Shown in pieces: positions 8,626 to 21,400 of a stretch of 47,036 bases of DNA. The notes under the pieces were generated by a model. The model was not told the DNA's origin, made no database searches, and saw only the letters and a program-made list of their open reading frames with translations. Position 1 is the first letter of the stretch. Each line of letters opens with the position of its first letter. The stretch is from contig JAEZLZ010000086.1 in NCBI GenBank assembly GCA_023415055.1, positions 1-47,036 of the forward strand. The letters run 5' to 3'. Source of the stretch: Bacillota bacterium. GTDB lineage: Bacteria > Bacillota > Clostridia > Lachnospirales > Lachnospiraceae. The position numbers and the translations under genes were made by a program.

Positions 8626-8653
8626 TTGCCGAAACTCATTTATATGATATAAT
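8626..8653 (+). promoter_or_regulatory. Candidate promoter before the HTH regulator gene
   Basis: TTGCCG (8626-8631), a 16-base spacer, then TATAAT (8648-8653), with an extended TG. The -10 lies inside the first copy of the repeated element at 8644. It would give a leader of about 170 nt to the gene at 8830. Confidence 0.4.
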
Positions 8654-8799
8654 AAGCGTAGTGAGCATGCACAAAGCTTGCTTATGGGCATGCGATCGGA
8701 GTGAAAGATCATGAATATGCTCTTTATTCATGATATAATAAGCGTAGTGAGCATAGCGTAAGAAATGCACTTACGCCTCAAGCTTGCTAAATGGGATCA
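8644..8799. repeat. Two copies of a dyad-rich intergenic repeat
   Basis: A perfect 25-bp direct repeat, beginning ATGATATAATAAGCGTAGTG, occurs at 8644-8668 and 8730-8754. Each copy is followed by AAGCTTGCT and then a TGGG...ATC end, so they look like two variants of one element of about 55-70 bp. The second copy carries an extra hairpin (GCGTAAG/CTTACGC). Between them lies a perfect 10-bp stem, ATCATGAATA (8708-8717) with TATTCATGAT (8725-8734). The pattern suits a dispersed palindromic repeat family. Confidence 0.6.
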
Positions 8800-8829
8800 G
8801 ATTAATTACACATAAGGGGTTAACATCAG

Positions 8830-9276
8830 ATGAACAGGGATAAGAAAAACCTACAGACAAAGGAATTATTCAATGCATTGACTGAAACAAAGCATATCGA
8901 TGAATTTCTGCAAAATCATGAATCTGAGTTAAGCAACGTAGAGCTACATACCTATCTTTATGAATTAACAGAACGAGCCGGATTGACGATTGCCCAGCTG
9001 ATGGATAAAGCCAGCATTGCGAAATCTTTGACTTATCAGATTTTCAATGGACAAAGAATGCCAAATCGAAATCTTCTGATCCGAATTGCACTCGTATTAA
9101 AGCTGGATCTGGAGGATACCCAGAGAATGCTTCGCATCGCTAAAAAAGGAGAGCTGTACCCTAGAGTCCAGAGGGATGCGGCAATTATCTTCTGCATTCA
9201 ACACGGTTATTCCTTGATCGATACCAATGAATTGCTGGAGAACATCGGAGAGGCGATACTGCTGAAGGAGGATTAA
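8830..9276 (+). CDS. Small helix-turn-helix (XRE-like) regulator
   Basis: A 148-residue, probably DNA-binding protein. Residues about 41-105 form an XRE/Cro-like helix-turn-helix: TIAQLMDKASIAKSLTYQIF is the recognition region, followed by NGQRMPNRNLLIRIALVL. The N-terminal 40 residues are charged and helical; the C-terminal part (about 106-148) is a helical tail. AAGGGG precedes the ATG by about 10 bases. It is separated from the following giant surface-protein gene by a terminator. From memory, proteins of this type occur next to bacterial Ser/Thr kinase genes in Lachnospiraceae, and here a kinase gene does lie on the far side of the giant gene. It may regulate that unit; this is inference. 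Confidence 0.75.
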   Translation: MNRDKKNLQTKELFNALTETKHIDEFLQNHESELSNVELHTYLYELTERAGLTIAQLMDKASIAKSLTYQIFNGQRMPNRNLLIRIALVLKLDLEDTQRMLRIAKKGELYPRVQRDAAIIFCIQHGYSLIDTNELLENIGEAILLKED

Positions 9277-9312
9277 AAGACAGCAAAAGTACACAGATTG
9301 CAGACCATTTTC

Positions 9313-9386
9313 AACTCCCAAACTGATATACTGAATCCTGATATACTAGAAAAACAGGATTTAAGTATCTCGGTTTGGGAGTTTTT
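9313..9386 (+). terminator. Terminator of the HTH regulator gene
   Basis: A long imperfect stem: ACTCCCAAAC with GTTTGGGAGT at the base, and AATCCTG with CAGGATT near the loop, followed by TTTTTATATTTT. It lies 37 bases after the stop at 9276. Confidence 0.85.
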
Positions 9387-9493
9387 ATATTTTCAGAAAA
9401 ACGTTTCACTGACAGATGCTGTTTTCACGGCAGAGGAGATCAGGGAAATTTAATAATATATATATTTATGATTCAGGAAAGGGGTAAAGTACT

Positions 9494-12400
9494 GTGAGAG
9501 GAATTATAAAATGGGTATTTGCAAAGAGGGTATTCGTACTGTTTTTATGCGTGGTCCTTATTATGACCTCGTTTTCCGTACCGCAATATGCGTTTGCGGA
9601 TAGTACGAGCGGAACAATAAAAATCGATGCACCAAGCAACTACTGTTGTATTGGAGATACGATTGGAATTGAGGTTGAAGATCCGGACTTTAATACGAGT
9701 TCGGAAAGTCAAGACTCAGTAACGGTTAATTTAAGTTCTACATCAATGGTGGACGGGCAGGAGCAGCCGCTGTCAACATTGGATTTGAACTTAGTAGAGA
9801 CAGCAGCAAATTCTGGAAAGTTTTATGGCAACGTAAGGGTAACGGCCGCTTCCGGTTCTGCAATTGCACCGATGGAAATCCAGGGAGAGGTTTCCGGTAG
9901 GATCACAGCAAAATATAACGATACAGATGGGATTGAAAAAGCTTCTGATCCGATTACGGTAGCTGTGGCTATGCTGTCAGGCTCTGTAAGTGATCCCGAC
10001 AATGCTCCGGCGACCGGTGGCGTGCTGGAAGTGGTTGACATCAATGATCCGGAGCATCCGAACTTTATCGGCTCCTATCCCATCAATCCAGACGGTGGTA
10101 CATATCAGATACCGCCATTGCTTGAGGGAAATTATAGCATTAGGGCATATCCGGCTGGAAATCCGGAATTCATGGGCTCAAGATGGCTCGAAATTTCGGT
10201 GACCGCAGATGGCATATGCTTCGATAAGGATGGTAAAGAGCTAACAGAGTATAACTTTACGTTCCTGAGAACTCAGCTTAATGGTACGATAAAGGATAAA
10301 GATAATAATGTACTTCAAAACGACGAATTCTATCTTGAAGTTCGTTCTACCAATCCTGAAATCGGGCATGATATATGGTTTGACGCGGAAACGAATGAAG
10401 GTACCTACAGGGTTGCAGGTCTTCAAAACGGTGAGTATGCAATCAGAGCGGTATCCAAAAAAGCGGATAATACCGATTCCTGTGAATTGTATTTCCAACT
10501 TACAGACGGAATCATTACGGATCCGGGTACCGGTAATTTGATGACCTCCTTTGACCTTGTGCTAACCGCACCACAGGTAAGCGGTTATGTATATTACTAC
10601 TCCAATGAGGAACCTTATACACCGGTGGCTAATTCCAGCGTTGTTGTGTTTGATGCCGGCGGGAGATATGTTTACAGTAAGCAGACCGATGAAAACGGAG
10701 CCTTTACGATCGGTGGCTTAATGAAAGGTTATAAGCTGCAAGCCGGAACCTTTGGCTTTGATGGTTATAATGCGCAGAATGAGGTAACAATCGAAGCGGA
10801 TGATGAAAATCATATCACTACAACCTATGCCGAACTGTTTTTACAGAAAAAGGAGCTGAAGCTGAAATGGGTGGAACCCTTCGTTCTGCACTATAATGAG
10901 ATCGGCATACATCTTGATGATGTATCATTGTTGAATGAGGAGTGGAGCGGATTAACCGCGACTATCTCCGGTACCGGTCTCACTCAATCGATTGTTTTGA
11001 GTAATGCAAGAAGAGGAGATACCTGGGGGGAGGAAAGTGTCTTTTATTTTCCGATCGGGGAAAGTGACAGAAATAATCTGACCTTTGGAGCATATACCGT
11101 TGAAGTAACAAACAACGGAACAGCTCTGCCCTCTGTCAAGAATCAACTGGATGTCATACAACAATTAAAGTCAATTCCCGGAACCATTGAGCTTTCGAAG
11201 TATCAGACTAGCGGTGCTGACCTAAGCCTTGATGTGGATGAAGTTGACGGTGTGAAGAATTATCCCTGGGAGGCAGGACAAGAGCTGACAATAAAGGTAT
11301 TTAGAGACGGTACAGAGTATATCGATGTTAATGCAGAGAAACTCGCTACCTATACCGTTTTATCTGACATGATGTTACACTTTAGCATTCCGGCACAGGA
11401 TGATGCCCAAGAAGGCAGAAGAGATATGGAAGTTTACCGTGGGGGACAACTGATTGCCCACGGCAGCTTTGACGTAGGAACAAGCACCATCGGATGTGTC
11501 AGGGTAAATGAAGGCTCCGATACCGTAAGTCTGCAGGGAAATTATCTTGGCAGCTATTCCGAGGATCGGACACGGGCTAAGCTGATACTGGGAGGAAAAA
11601 CCCTTGACAGTACCAATACATACGTCGGAGGAGATGTAGGCTTCCGTTTTGATTATAACTTTGAAACTGGCGTAGAGTATACCCTGGAGGTATACATTGA
11701 TGATGAATTGATATCGCTCCCCTCAAATGGCGTATTTAGTGCGATTCCGCGTCTTGATTGGAGCAATGCCGATTTTTCGCAAAATCAAACTAAGAGCTTT
11801 ACTATTAAGGAAAGCAATCTCGCAGTCTTTGGCTGGTCAGCTGGTGATGATCTTAATGTGAGTCTGAATGGGCCCGGAGCTTGGGATTATTCGGAGAATA
11901 AGGGAGTTAACCTTCAGGTTAATGAAGATAGTCTTGTATTTACTGTTTCGGATGGAGAAGGACAGGGCAGAAATTTCCCGCTACCTGAGGGTGAATACTA
12001 TCTGGAAGTTCATAAGGGTGAGGCTACGATCGGCTTTGCGGAAGTAATCGTAGCTTATAATGAGAAGGATGTCCTATGCGGCACGCTAAAAAAATCGGAT
12101 GGTAACCCTGCCGATGGCGGATATATTGACATAGGCAAACAAGATGACGATTGGGGACATCGGGTAGCTGTCGGACATGACGGAAGCTTCTATGCATTTA
12201 AGTATAGCCTGAGAGGCAGCGGAAGCTACTATCTGACAGCAGTACCCTCTGAGACATCGACCGATGCTTCAAGCAGAGTATTCTTCGATATAGAAGAAGA
12301 TGATTTCAGTAAACATGTAACCATAAATCTAAATACCACTCAAATCAGTGGAACCGTACAGATGGAGTCAGCAACCGGTACAGTTGCAGTTCAGAACGGA

Positions 12401-15400
12401 AATGTGGATGTGATAGATCCTTCACAGGACTGGAGAAGGGTACAAAGTGCACCGCTTCGTTCGGACGGCTCTTACAAGCTTGGCGGTCTTGAGAGAGGAA
12501 AGAAATATTACCTGAATGCAAACGGACTGTGGGATATGGACTATTTATCCTCTGGTCAAACAGAGATAATCTATGATGGAAGTATGCTAACCGATCAGAA
12601 TTTGATGCTGAAACAGCCTCAGATTACCGGTACTGCAATGGACGGTAATGGTACAGCCCTAAGCGGCGATCAGTATGAGCTTCAGATCAGACCACTGGGA
12701 GAGAATGAAGACCGTGGCGAAAATAAGATCAGAGATGGCAGATTCCTCCTTGGTAATCTACCGTCCGGTTCCTATGCGGTTTCCATCGCTCCAAGAGGTA
12801 ATTCTGACTTTGCAAGATCAAATGAGGCGATCATCCATGTTGACGATAGCGGTGTGGCTGCCCCGAAGGATATTGCCTTGATGCTTACGCAGCCGATGCT
12901 GACAGGAAACGTATATGATAAGGACGGACATCCTGTAACTACCGATGGCTATGTTGAGGTATGGGAGGACAAATCAGACGGCTCAGGGTATATTTACAGC
13001 ATACCTCTGATTGACGGTACCTATAAAGCAGGCGGACTCCCGGCAGGCACCTATAAGATCAGGGCAGGAGCATCTGATTATACAGAATTGTATAACAGCA
13101 ATTCCATGTCGAAATTTGAAAAAGTTGAATTAGGAAGTACAGCTGCAACAAAGGATCTATACCTGACGGATCGAGCAATTCCAAGGATCATGTGGGTCAA
13201 TGACGCTCAAGTAGGCAATGATAGGATTACGGCACGTATCATGAACTATAGGGATCTGGATCAGAGAAAATTCGCAGCAGAGATCCTGAAGGCTGATGAG
13301 AGTAAGTTGACACCTGAGTTTTTAATCTCAGGTGATAATATGAATATAGGCTGGAATGATTATTATTCAGACGAAGCAGATCTTGAGATATATCTTGACA
13401 ATAATCTGCAGCTTCCTTCAGGAAAATACCTGTTAAAGTTGACCTATGACGGTAATGAAGTCGATATTAATCAGATCGGTGCCAATGCATTTGATATTAC
13501 CTATTACTTATGCGTAGTGCCGAAGGGCGTTCTGCCGGAAGCTACACAGGGTATGTCCTTGAAGCTGTATATCGATGACTCACAGGGCGGTTATAAGAAT
13601 GATCTGTGGGATGACGGTGATACCTTGACAGTAAAACTGACCGCAAGTGACGGTGAGGAGTATAGCGGCCTGTCCTGCACGAAGAACCCTGATTTCACCT
13701 TATCTACAACTTTGCCGAGTACGCTAAAGAACGGTAAGCTTTCTGATGGATGGGCTATGGTTCATTTATATAACGGAGGGGAGCTTCTTGCTTATGGGTA
13801 TTTACAGGTTGGAGTACCTGCATTTACAAGCGTGGATGATACTAGTCAATGGAGCGATCGGATCAGTATTCGTGGTGACTATTTAACACATTATGATAAT
13901 CCGCAGACGATCGCCAAAATCCTTGACACTTCAGGCAAAGAATTATGGACGAGCAGTGGCTCTCAATTAGAGGATGATCGGCTGGATTTTTGGTTTGAAG
14001 GTCTTAATCTACCGGCTGGTGAGTATAAGCTTAGCTTAATCTCTGACGGTAACCCGATTGATACGAAAGCTTTCTATATTGCACCTTGGGTGATTTGTAC
14101 ACCGCATGCGATCGCATCCGGAAAGAGTAATCAGATTTTAGTGAAGAAAACCTCCACGATGAATCTTTTCCAGTGGAGCCAGAGTGATTTAGCCAATTTG
14201 AAGATACGAATCGGAGGACCGGCGCATTGGTATGAGATCGATTCCACAAACGGTCTGTCCTTTGACGGAGCAAATCTTTCGGTTGATATTACTGGCACGG
14301 ACGGAGATCAATTATTGTCTCAGGACGGTGAAGGCTGGTTTGAGGTATATAAAAATGACCGTAGAATTGGATTCAGCAATCTGACCATTGGGCAGGATGC
14401 TATTACTGCGACCGTAAAGGACCCGGATGGAAATGTAGTTCCGAATGCAGTGATCAGAATCACGAACTTAAATGAGGATGATTACAGCGACACTGAGATT
14501 ACAACAGATTTAGATGGTAAATTTTATCTCTCGAAGGAGGACCTGCCTAGAAGGGATGATTCAAGCTTTAATGGTGACTATTCCTTCTTAGTTATGGCAC
14601 CGGTCGGTTCACAATACGCAACGACACAGTTAATCGAGTACATTGATGCGGATGTAAACAATGAATTAACCTTAACCCTTGCTCAGCCACAGATCACCGG
14701 AGAAGTAAAAGCAGGTGGATCCATTGTCGACAGTGGCATGATCGAGGTTCAAAAGGCTGAAAATGACCAGTGGATCTATATGTATGATTTCCATTTGAAT
14801 TCCGATGGAGTTTTCCGCATCGGTGGTCTGACGGAGGGCACCTACTTCATTAAGGCACGTGAGAGTGAAAACAATAAAGAGTATGTTGCTTCAGATTACA
14901 TAGAGATAAAAGTAACGAGTACACCGGTCAGCGGTATTACTCTCAATTTGAATCCTGTACAAATCAGCGGTGCGGCTCTGGATCCCTCGGGAGAAGCACT
15001 GAAGGGTGACCAGTTCGAAGTGGATTGCCGGCCACTGGATCAGGAGAATAGGGATCGCTGCGGTGAATGGCGTACCGAGGACGGATCCTATAGAATCGGA
15101 GCTTTGAAGCCCGGAACCTATGCCCTCCGACTGCAGCCGACCCGGAACACGGACTATACCTGTTCCGAAGAGGTCATAATTACAGTGAAAGCAGACGGAA
15201 CGGTAGAGAATGCAAATTTACCGATCAAACTCACCGAGCCGATGCTCATCGGAACGGTAACCATGGGCGGAAAAGCATTTGAACAGGGCTATGTGGATGT
15301 GTTTAACGGCACCTGGCAAAATCTCAATTATGTTACAACCGTCGAACTGAATGAAAACGGTGAATTTAGGATTGGTGGCTTACCGAAGGGAACCTACTAT

Positions 15401-18400
15401 ATACGTGCAGCGATCTGGAGAGAATCGGAGTACTGGAACACCTGCTCACAATCCGTGATGACTCAGATCGATCTCGGAACAATGAGTAATATTAATTTAT
15501 CTATTGTAGATAATGTCCTGCCAAGAATTCGTTGGATCGATACCCCTTGTATCGGTGATGACAGAATCTCAGTTCTTGTCATAAATCGATCCGGTATCAG
15601 TGATTTCAGCAAGCTGAGTGCCCAGCTCTATGACGAGAGCAATCATCCGGTAGGCGAGTTGATTACCGGAGCAGAGAACTTCTTCTTTGATGGGGGATAT
15701 GACGAGGATAAGGACGAAGGTAATCTTTGTGTTGTAATCGATGGAAATATTCGTCTATCTGCAGGTAAGTACAGCCTTAAGCTTTACTATGACAATGAAG
15801 AGCTTGTAAATGAAACCCCTTCTGTAGACGGTTTTGCGGGCTTTTATATCCTGAACTGGCTGAATTTGATTCCATCAGGGCTAATGCCGGAGGATGTACA
15901 AGGAAAGGTTCTGAGACTGGAGATCTTTAATGACGATACCAGATATCAATGGCCTACCTCAGACAAAATTGCAGTCAGACTGTATAAACCGGATGGTTCA
16001 TTTGTTACGTTAGAGGACGCGATTGCAGCGGACAACACTCTGACAGCAACTTTACCAGACCTTGGTATTGGTTGTGATTATTATTGTCGCATTATGGCTT
16101 ATGTCGAGAATCAGCTTATCGCTAAAGGTGATTTATATATTGGCTATCCTCGCGTAGACGGTATCGGTGATATTACGGAGGAGTCACCGGATATACGAAT
16201 TTATGGACAGCACCTGAACGTTTATATGGATGGAACTACAAAGGCAGTAATCTATGATTCTACCGGTACAAAGCCTTTGCTGACCTGCAAGGATGTATAC
16301 TATGATGGTAATGATATTGTGTTCAACTTTGGCGATAGGAACTTCGGTCCGGGTGAATACATACTGAAGCTTTATTATAAGAATGATAATCAGGAGATCA
16401 GTCTGCCAAATGGAGGTAAGTTTAAATCCGTTGATTTCTTGACGGCTACACCTTGTTATTACAGGGCAAGAGACTTGGCGAATAAGTCGGTTACCCTGAC
16501 CTTAGCCGATGGCAGTGATGCTCCATGGAAGGTCGGAGATATTTTAAAGATATATATTCGTCCGGATTGGAATGAGGACAAAGAGTATATTGTCACCCCG
16601 ACAGCAAGCGATATCACAGATAAATCCGTAACCTTCTCCTTTACAGAGAATATCAATTGGATCGGTCATTGCTCCATCACGGTCTATAAGGTAGAGGAAA
16701 GTGGAAATGAGATTTATTCCGGATATGCTCATTTCAATCTGATTGATCAAGAACAGCTTACCGGAACGGTGAAAGATGCTGCCGGACAACCGGTACCTTA
16801 TGCTTATATCTATGTTAAGAACAGACAGAATGATGACATGAGAGGCTTTGATGCTGACGGCAACGGCAATTATGGGATATTTGACCTGGAGCCGGGAGAA
16901 TATACGGTGTTGGCTACATCACCGAAGGATTTGACCTATATTGATGCCGATGGCATTGACATCACTATAAACAGTGACGGAACCAGTGATACTGCAACGC
17001 ATGATTTTAATCTGAAACCGGGCAGAAGAATCTCCGGTACGGTCAGTCTTCCGGATGGAGTCAATGCTCCGGCTGACGGCTATTCCGGCTGGATTGCTGC
17101 ATGGAGTAATAATAATACTCCGCAGGACCCAGAAGATGATCCATACTTCGTAAGTGAAGTAAAGTTCCTGGGAGGAGCTAACACAGCAGATTATTCTATT
17201 ATCGTACCTGAGGAGCTTGGAACGTATTATGTTGAGACCTGGTGCGGGGACTTAGGACTACTGAACACTTCGAATTTATACAGTGTCGATCATTGTGTGG
17301 ATACTCTTGCCGAAGCAGATATGGTCGATATAACATCCGGCAATCAGGATCAGATTGACCTTAAGTTGAGGCAAGGTAAATCTATCTCTGGTACCATCAG
17401 CCTTCCTTCCGGTACTGCTCCGAAGGGCGGCATGGCGGTAAAGGTTTCGGTGAACAATGATAAGGGTACAGAGGATATTTTGGATGATATCAATGGAGAG
17501 ATCGAGGTAATTATTCCTGAGAATGAATCAAGTGTCGACTATACAATTATCGTATCACCCTCGGACAGCTACAGGGTGGAATACAAAATTGATTCAAAAT
17601 ATCAATATATGGACTATGGTTATTATAAAACAAGCAGTGATACTACCTACATACGCGAGCAGGCAGAAAGTGTCGACGGAACAGCTGATCCTACGGATAT
17701 ATCCATGACACTGATCCCGGCTAAGAAGCTAAAAGGTACGATCTCTATTCCGGAGAATTATTCGATACCGGAGGGTGGTCTGTATGGATCAGTTACTGTC
17801 TATAATGGAAACTGGACGGAGGGCAGCTCCGACTATCACTGGTATCGTACTGATTTTGAGATCAAGGATGAGAACACAGCGGAATACTCAATGACTATTC
17901 CTGTCAGCTGGAACAACCTGATCATTAGTCTCATTTGCAATGCACCCGGTTTAGTCAATTGCACAACTTACTATAGCAATAGCGACAATGTATTTACGCA
18001 GGAAGCTGCTACTCCGGTAAGCTTTGATTCTGGTGTGAGGGACGATATCAATCTTACTCTTCAAAAGGGTAAATCAATCACCGGTACGATTACCTTACCT
18101 TCTGCAGCACCTCAGGGTGGAAGAATTATCATTGTACAGGCAATTAGAAATAATAATACCGTGATTCAGAATGACGATATTATTGCTGAGACAAAGTTGA
18201 TGATTGAGGAAGGCCAGACCAGTGACAACTATAGGATTAATGTACCTGCTAAGGATGGTTATCAGGTTCGCTATATAGCAGACCCGAATTATCTCTATGA
18301 AGATAATGGCTATTACAGTACACAGGGAACCGTATCGGATCAGGATTTGGCTACAATCATAAATGCAATCACTTCCGTATCGGACATCAATCTTATGGTA

Positions 18401-21400
18401 AGCCTTCGTAAGAATCCCGTCTGCGGCCAGGTGGAAACTACGACAGATGGCACATCGGTCCATTTAAGCTTCAGTAAGCCTCTGAATGCAGCTACTCTGC
18501 CATCAAGCCTGACCGGCTTTACTCTTAAGGTTGGATCGACTTCCTATGAAGTTGACAAGGCTACCTTGGATGAGAAGGGCACTATGCTCACACTGCTCAT
18601 TAAGGATTATAAGATATTCAAGGATTACAAGGACATCAAGGTTATCTATGATGGCACAGCCGATATCAAGTCGGTGGATGGTATGAAGCTGGAGACCTTC
18701 GATAAGGACGTAATAAATAAGAGTACCAAGGAATTTAGTATATTGACCAATTTTGTCGGAACGCTTTTGAATAAGAAAGCGGTGATTAATGTGACCTCGG
18801 CAGGCGAAGTCATTACAATCACGGACAACGGAAAGAGCATAGCTAGCGATACAGGGAAAGCTTCCGCTGAAATAGTCGAGGATGGCTCTCATACAGTCGT
18901 AGTTACGATTGCCGGCAGAAAACAAAACACAACCTATAACTTTATCATAGATACAACTGCACCGAGTATTGACATTACTAGTCCGGAGGATGGTACAAAA
19001 CTGAAGAATAGTCAGGATGGAATTACTCCGGTCATCACCTTCAGTGCGGATTCCGTTGAAGCAACCAGAATGATATCCTTCAACGGAGGATCTATGTCAA
19101 CCACGGCAAGTAATAACGGACTTACCTACACCGGAGATGCGATCCGTGAAGCAGGTCACTATGTTTTAACTGCTACAGCCAAGGATGAAGCCGGTAATGT
19201 CAGGACGGTTACCCATACCTTTGATATTGTCTGGGATAACAGCAGTCCGGTAATTACTGTCAATGGGGTCGAAAATGGCGGTATCTATGAAACTGCAAAC
19301 ATATCGGTTTCGCTGGCTACGGCTTCGGGTACTCCATCAGAAGATAGTAATCAGGTTAATTATCGCTATCGTTCGAGCCTAAAGCTGCCAAACGGAAACG
19401 TAGTGACCAAAGAGAATGGAGTGCCTGCTCTTACGGGACCTGGCGCATACCGTCTTGAGATCGTAGCTACGAATCCAAGCTATACAGATAGAACCAGCAG
19501 TAAGGTAGTTGATTTTATCATTGATAATTCAGCTCCGACTGCAACGGTTGGAGGTGTATCGGATAATAAGGTTTATAATTATGCGGTTACTCCGATTTTA
19601 AGCTTTACGGATGATGTTACCTCACAACAGCTTCTATTGTCCAATGCAGAGGTAACCCTGAAAAGGAATGGAGCTCCGGCTGACTACCAGATGGGAGATA
19701 CCATATCCTTAGACGGTAATTATATACTGACCGCAAAGACAAAAGATTCCATGAAGCATAGCTCTAATGTAGTGACAAAGAGCTTCACGATCGATCAGAC
19801 CAAACCGGTTATATCATTTTCCGGTGCTTTGAGTGGAGCTACTTATAAAGATCAGAATGTGACACTCACAATTAAGACAAATGAAGGAACTCTGACCGTT
19901 ACTGACGGTGCCGATGAGACACTTGCTTTGAATAGCAATGGTCAGTATACCTTTACCGGAACTGCAAATAAGATAGTTAATTATAAGGTCATAGCAAAGG
20001 CTGTTGATAGTGCCGAAAACACTACGGAACAGCAGCTGAGCTTTTCGATTGACCGTCTTGCTGTTAACATCATAGTAAATGGTGTAACCGAAGGTATGGT
20101 GGTCAACTCCTATCCTCAGATATCCTTCACTACCTTTGAAGGAAGCCAGGAGAAGCAGGGAACCAAAGTAACCATTGATGGTACAGCCTTCCACGGAGGA
20201 AGCTACTCGGTTGCAGGAACACATACTCTGATCGCACAGTATACCAGCGGTGAAGCAACCTATACCAAGACCTTACATTTCACAATTGATAAGACTGCTC
20301 CGACAGTCTCGGTGACAGCTATACTGAAAAATGCTGTAGTCAACTCAGATCATATCATTGCCAAAGCAGGCGATATTATAACTGTAAGAGCAAAGGTGAC
20401 CGATTTGAACGGAGTAGGTGAGGTCAATCTCAATATAGAAGATCCAAAGATACCGCTGCAATATAAGGTGCCGATGCAATATATCAAAGACGGAGATTAT
20501 TATGAAGGTAGATTCAATGTAGAAAGCGGCAGCTTCGACGCCCTTATCATCTTGGTAAGTGCAAAGGACAAAGCAGGTAACTCTGCTTCGCAAACCTATA
20601 ACAAGACTCTAACCATTGATAATACCAAGCCTTTGGTAAGCCTTTATACAAATCCTGCAGTAGCAGACGGAAATAACGGAATATTCAAATCTCCGACGAT
20701 GAAGCTAACCTTGACAGCAGGAGCAAAGGATACCCTTCACTGGAATTTGAACGGAACCGACGGTTCTGCGATGGGCAGTAAAGAGCTCGCACCTTCCCAG
20801 GGGACCAATGTTCTGTTCTACTATGTAACAGACCTTGCAGGAAATGTATCCGATGAGAAAGCTTATGTATTTACTTATGACAGTATCCAACCGGCAGATG
20901 TAACCTTAAGCTCACCGGCAACAGGAACCACTTCCGCAGAATATCTAAAAATCAACGGTACCGTATCCGGGGAAGGCTCAGCAACCGGTACAATGGTACT
21001 GCTGAAAAAGTCGGAAGAAATAGTAACCTCTACCAGTGTGAAAGCGGGAGGTGCCTTTGAGTTCAGCGGTATCAAATTGTCGGAAGGACAGAATACCTTT
21101 AGCATCACAGCAATTGATCTTGCAGGAAATCAGAGCCAGCATGCAGTTACTTTGACCAGAACTCTGGATAGTACAGCACCGATTCTGAGACTTGAAAAAA
21201 CAGATGATACACATTATACAATCACCTCAAATGAAAATATAACGAAACCGATTGTCAAATTTAACGGCGATGTCGTATCCGAGGTGAATATTACGGCAAT
21301 ACCGGAAGGCCAAAAGACGATCTACCAGGTTGTAACAACTTCGCCGGTAGAAGGCACCAATGTTCTGAATGTAACAGCCATGGATGAATTAGGCAATGTC

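Noticed and set aside
18095..18925. Long - strand open frames opposite the giant gene (also at 22138-22503 and 22895-23338)
   Set aside because: They are by-products of biased codon use in the giant gene; the + strand frame has clear repeats and domains, and the - strand frames have no ribosome binding sites or family likeness.
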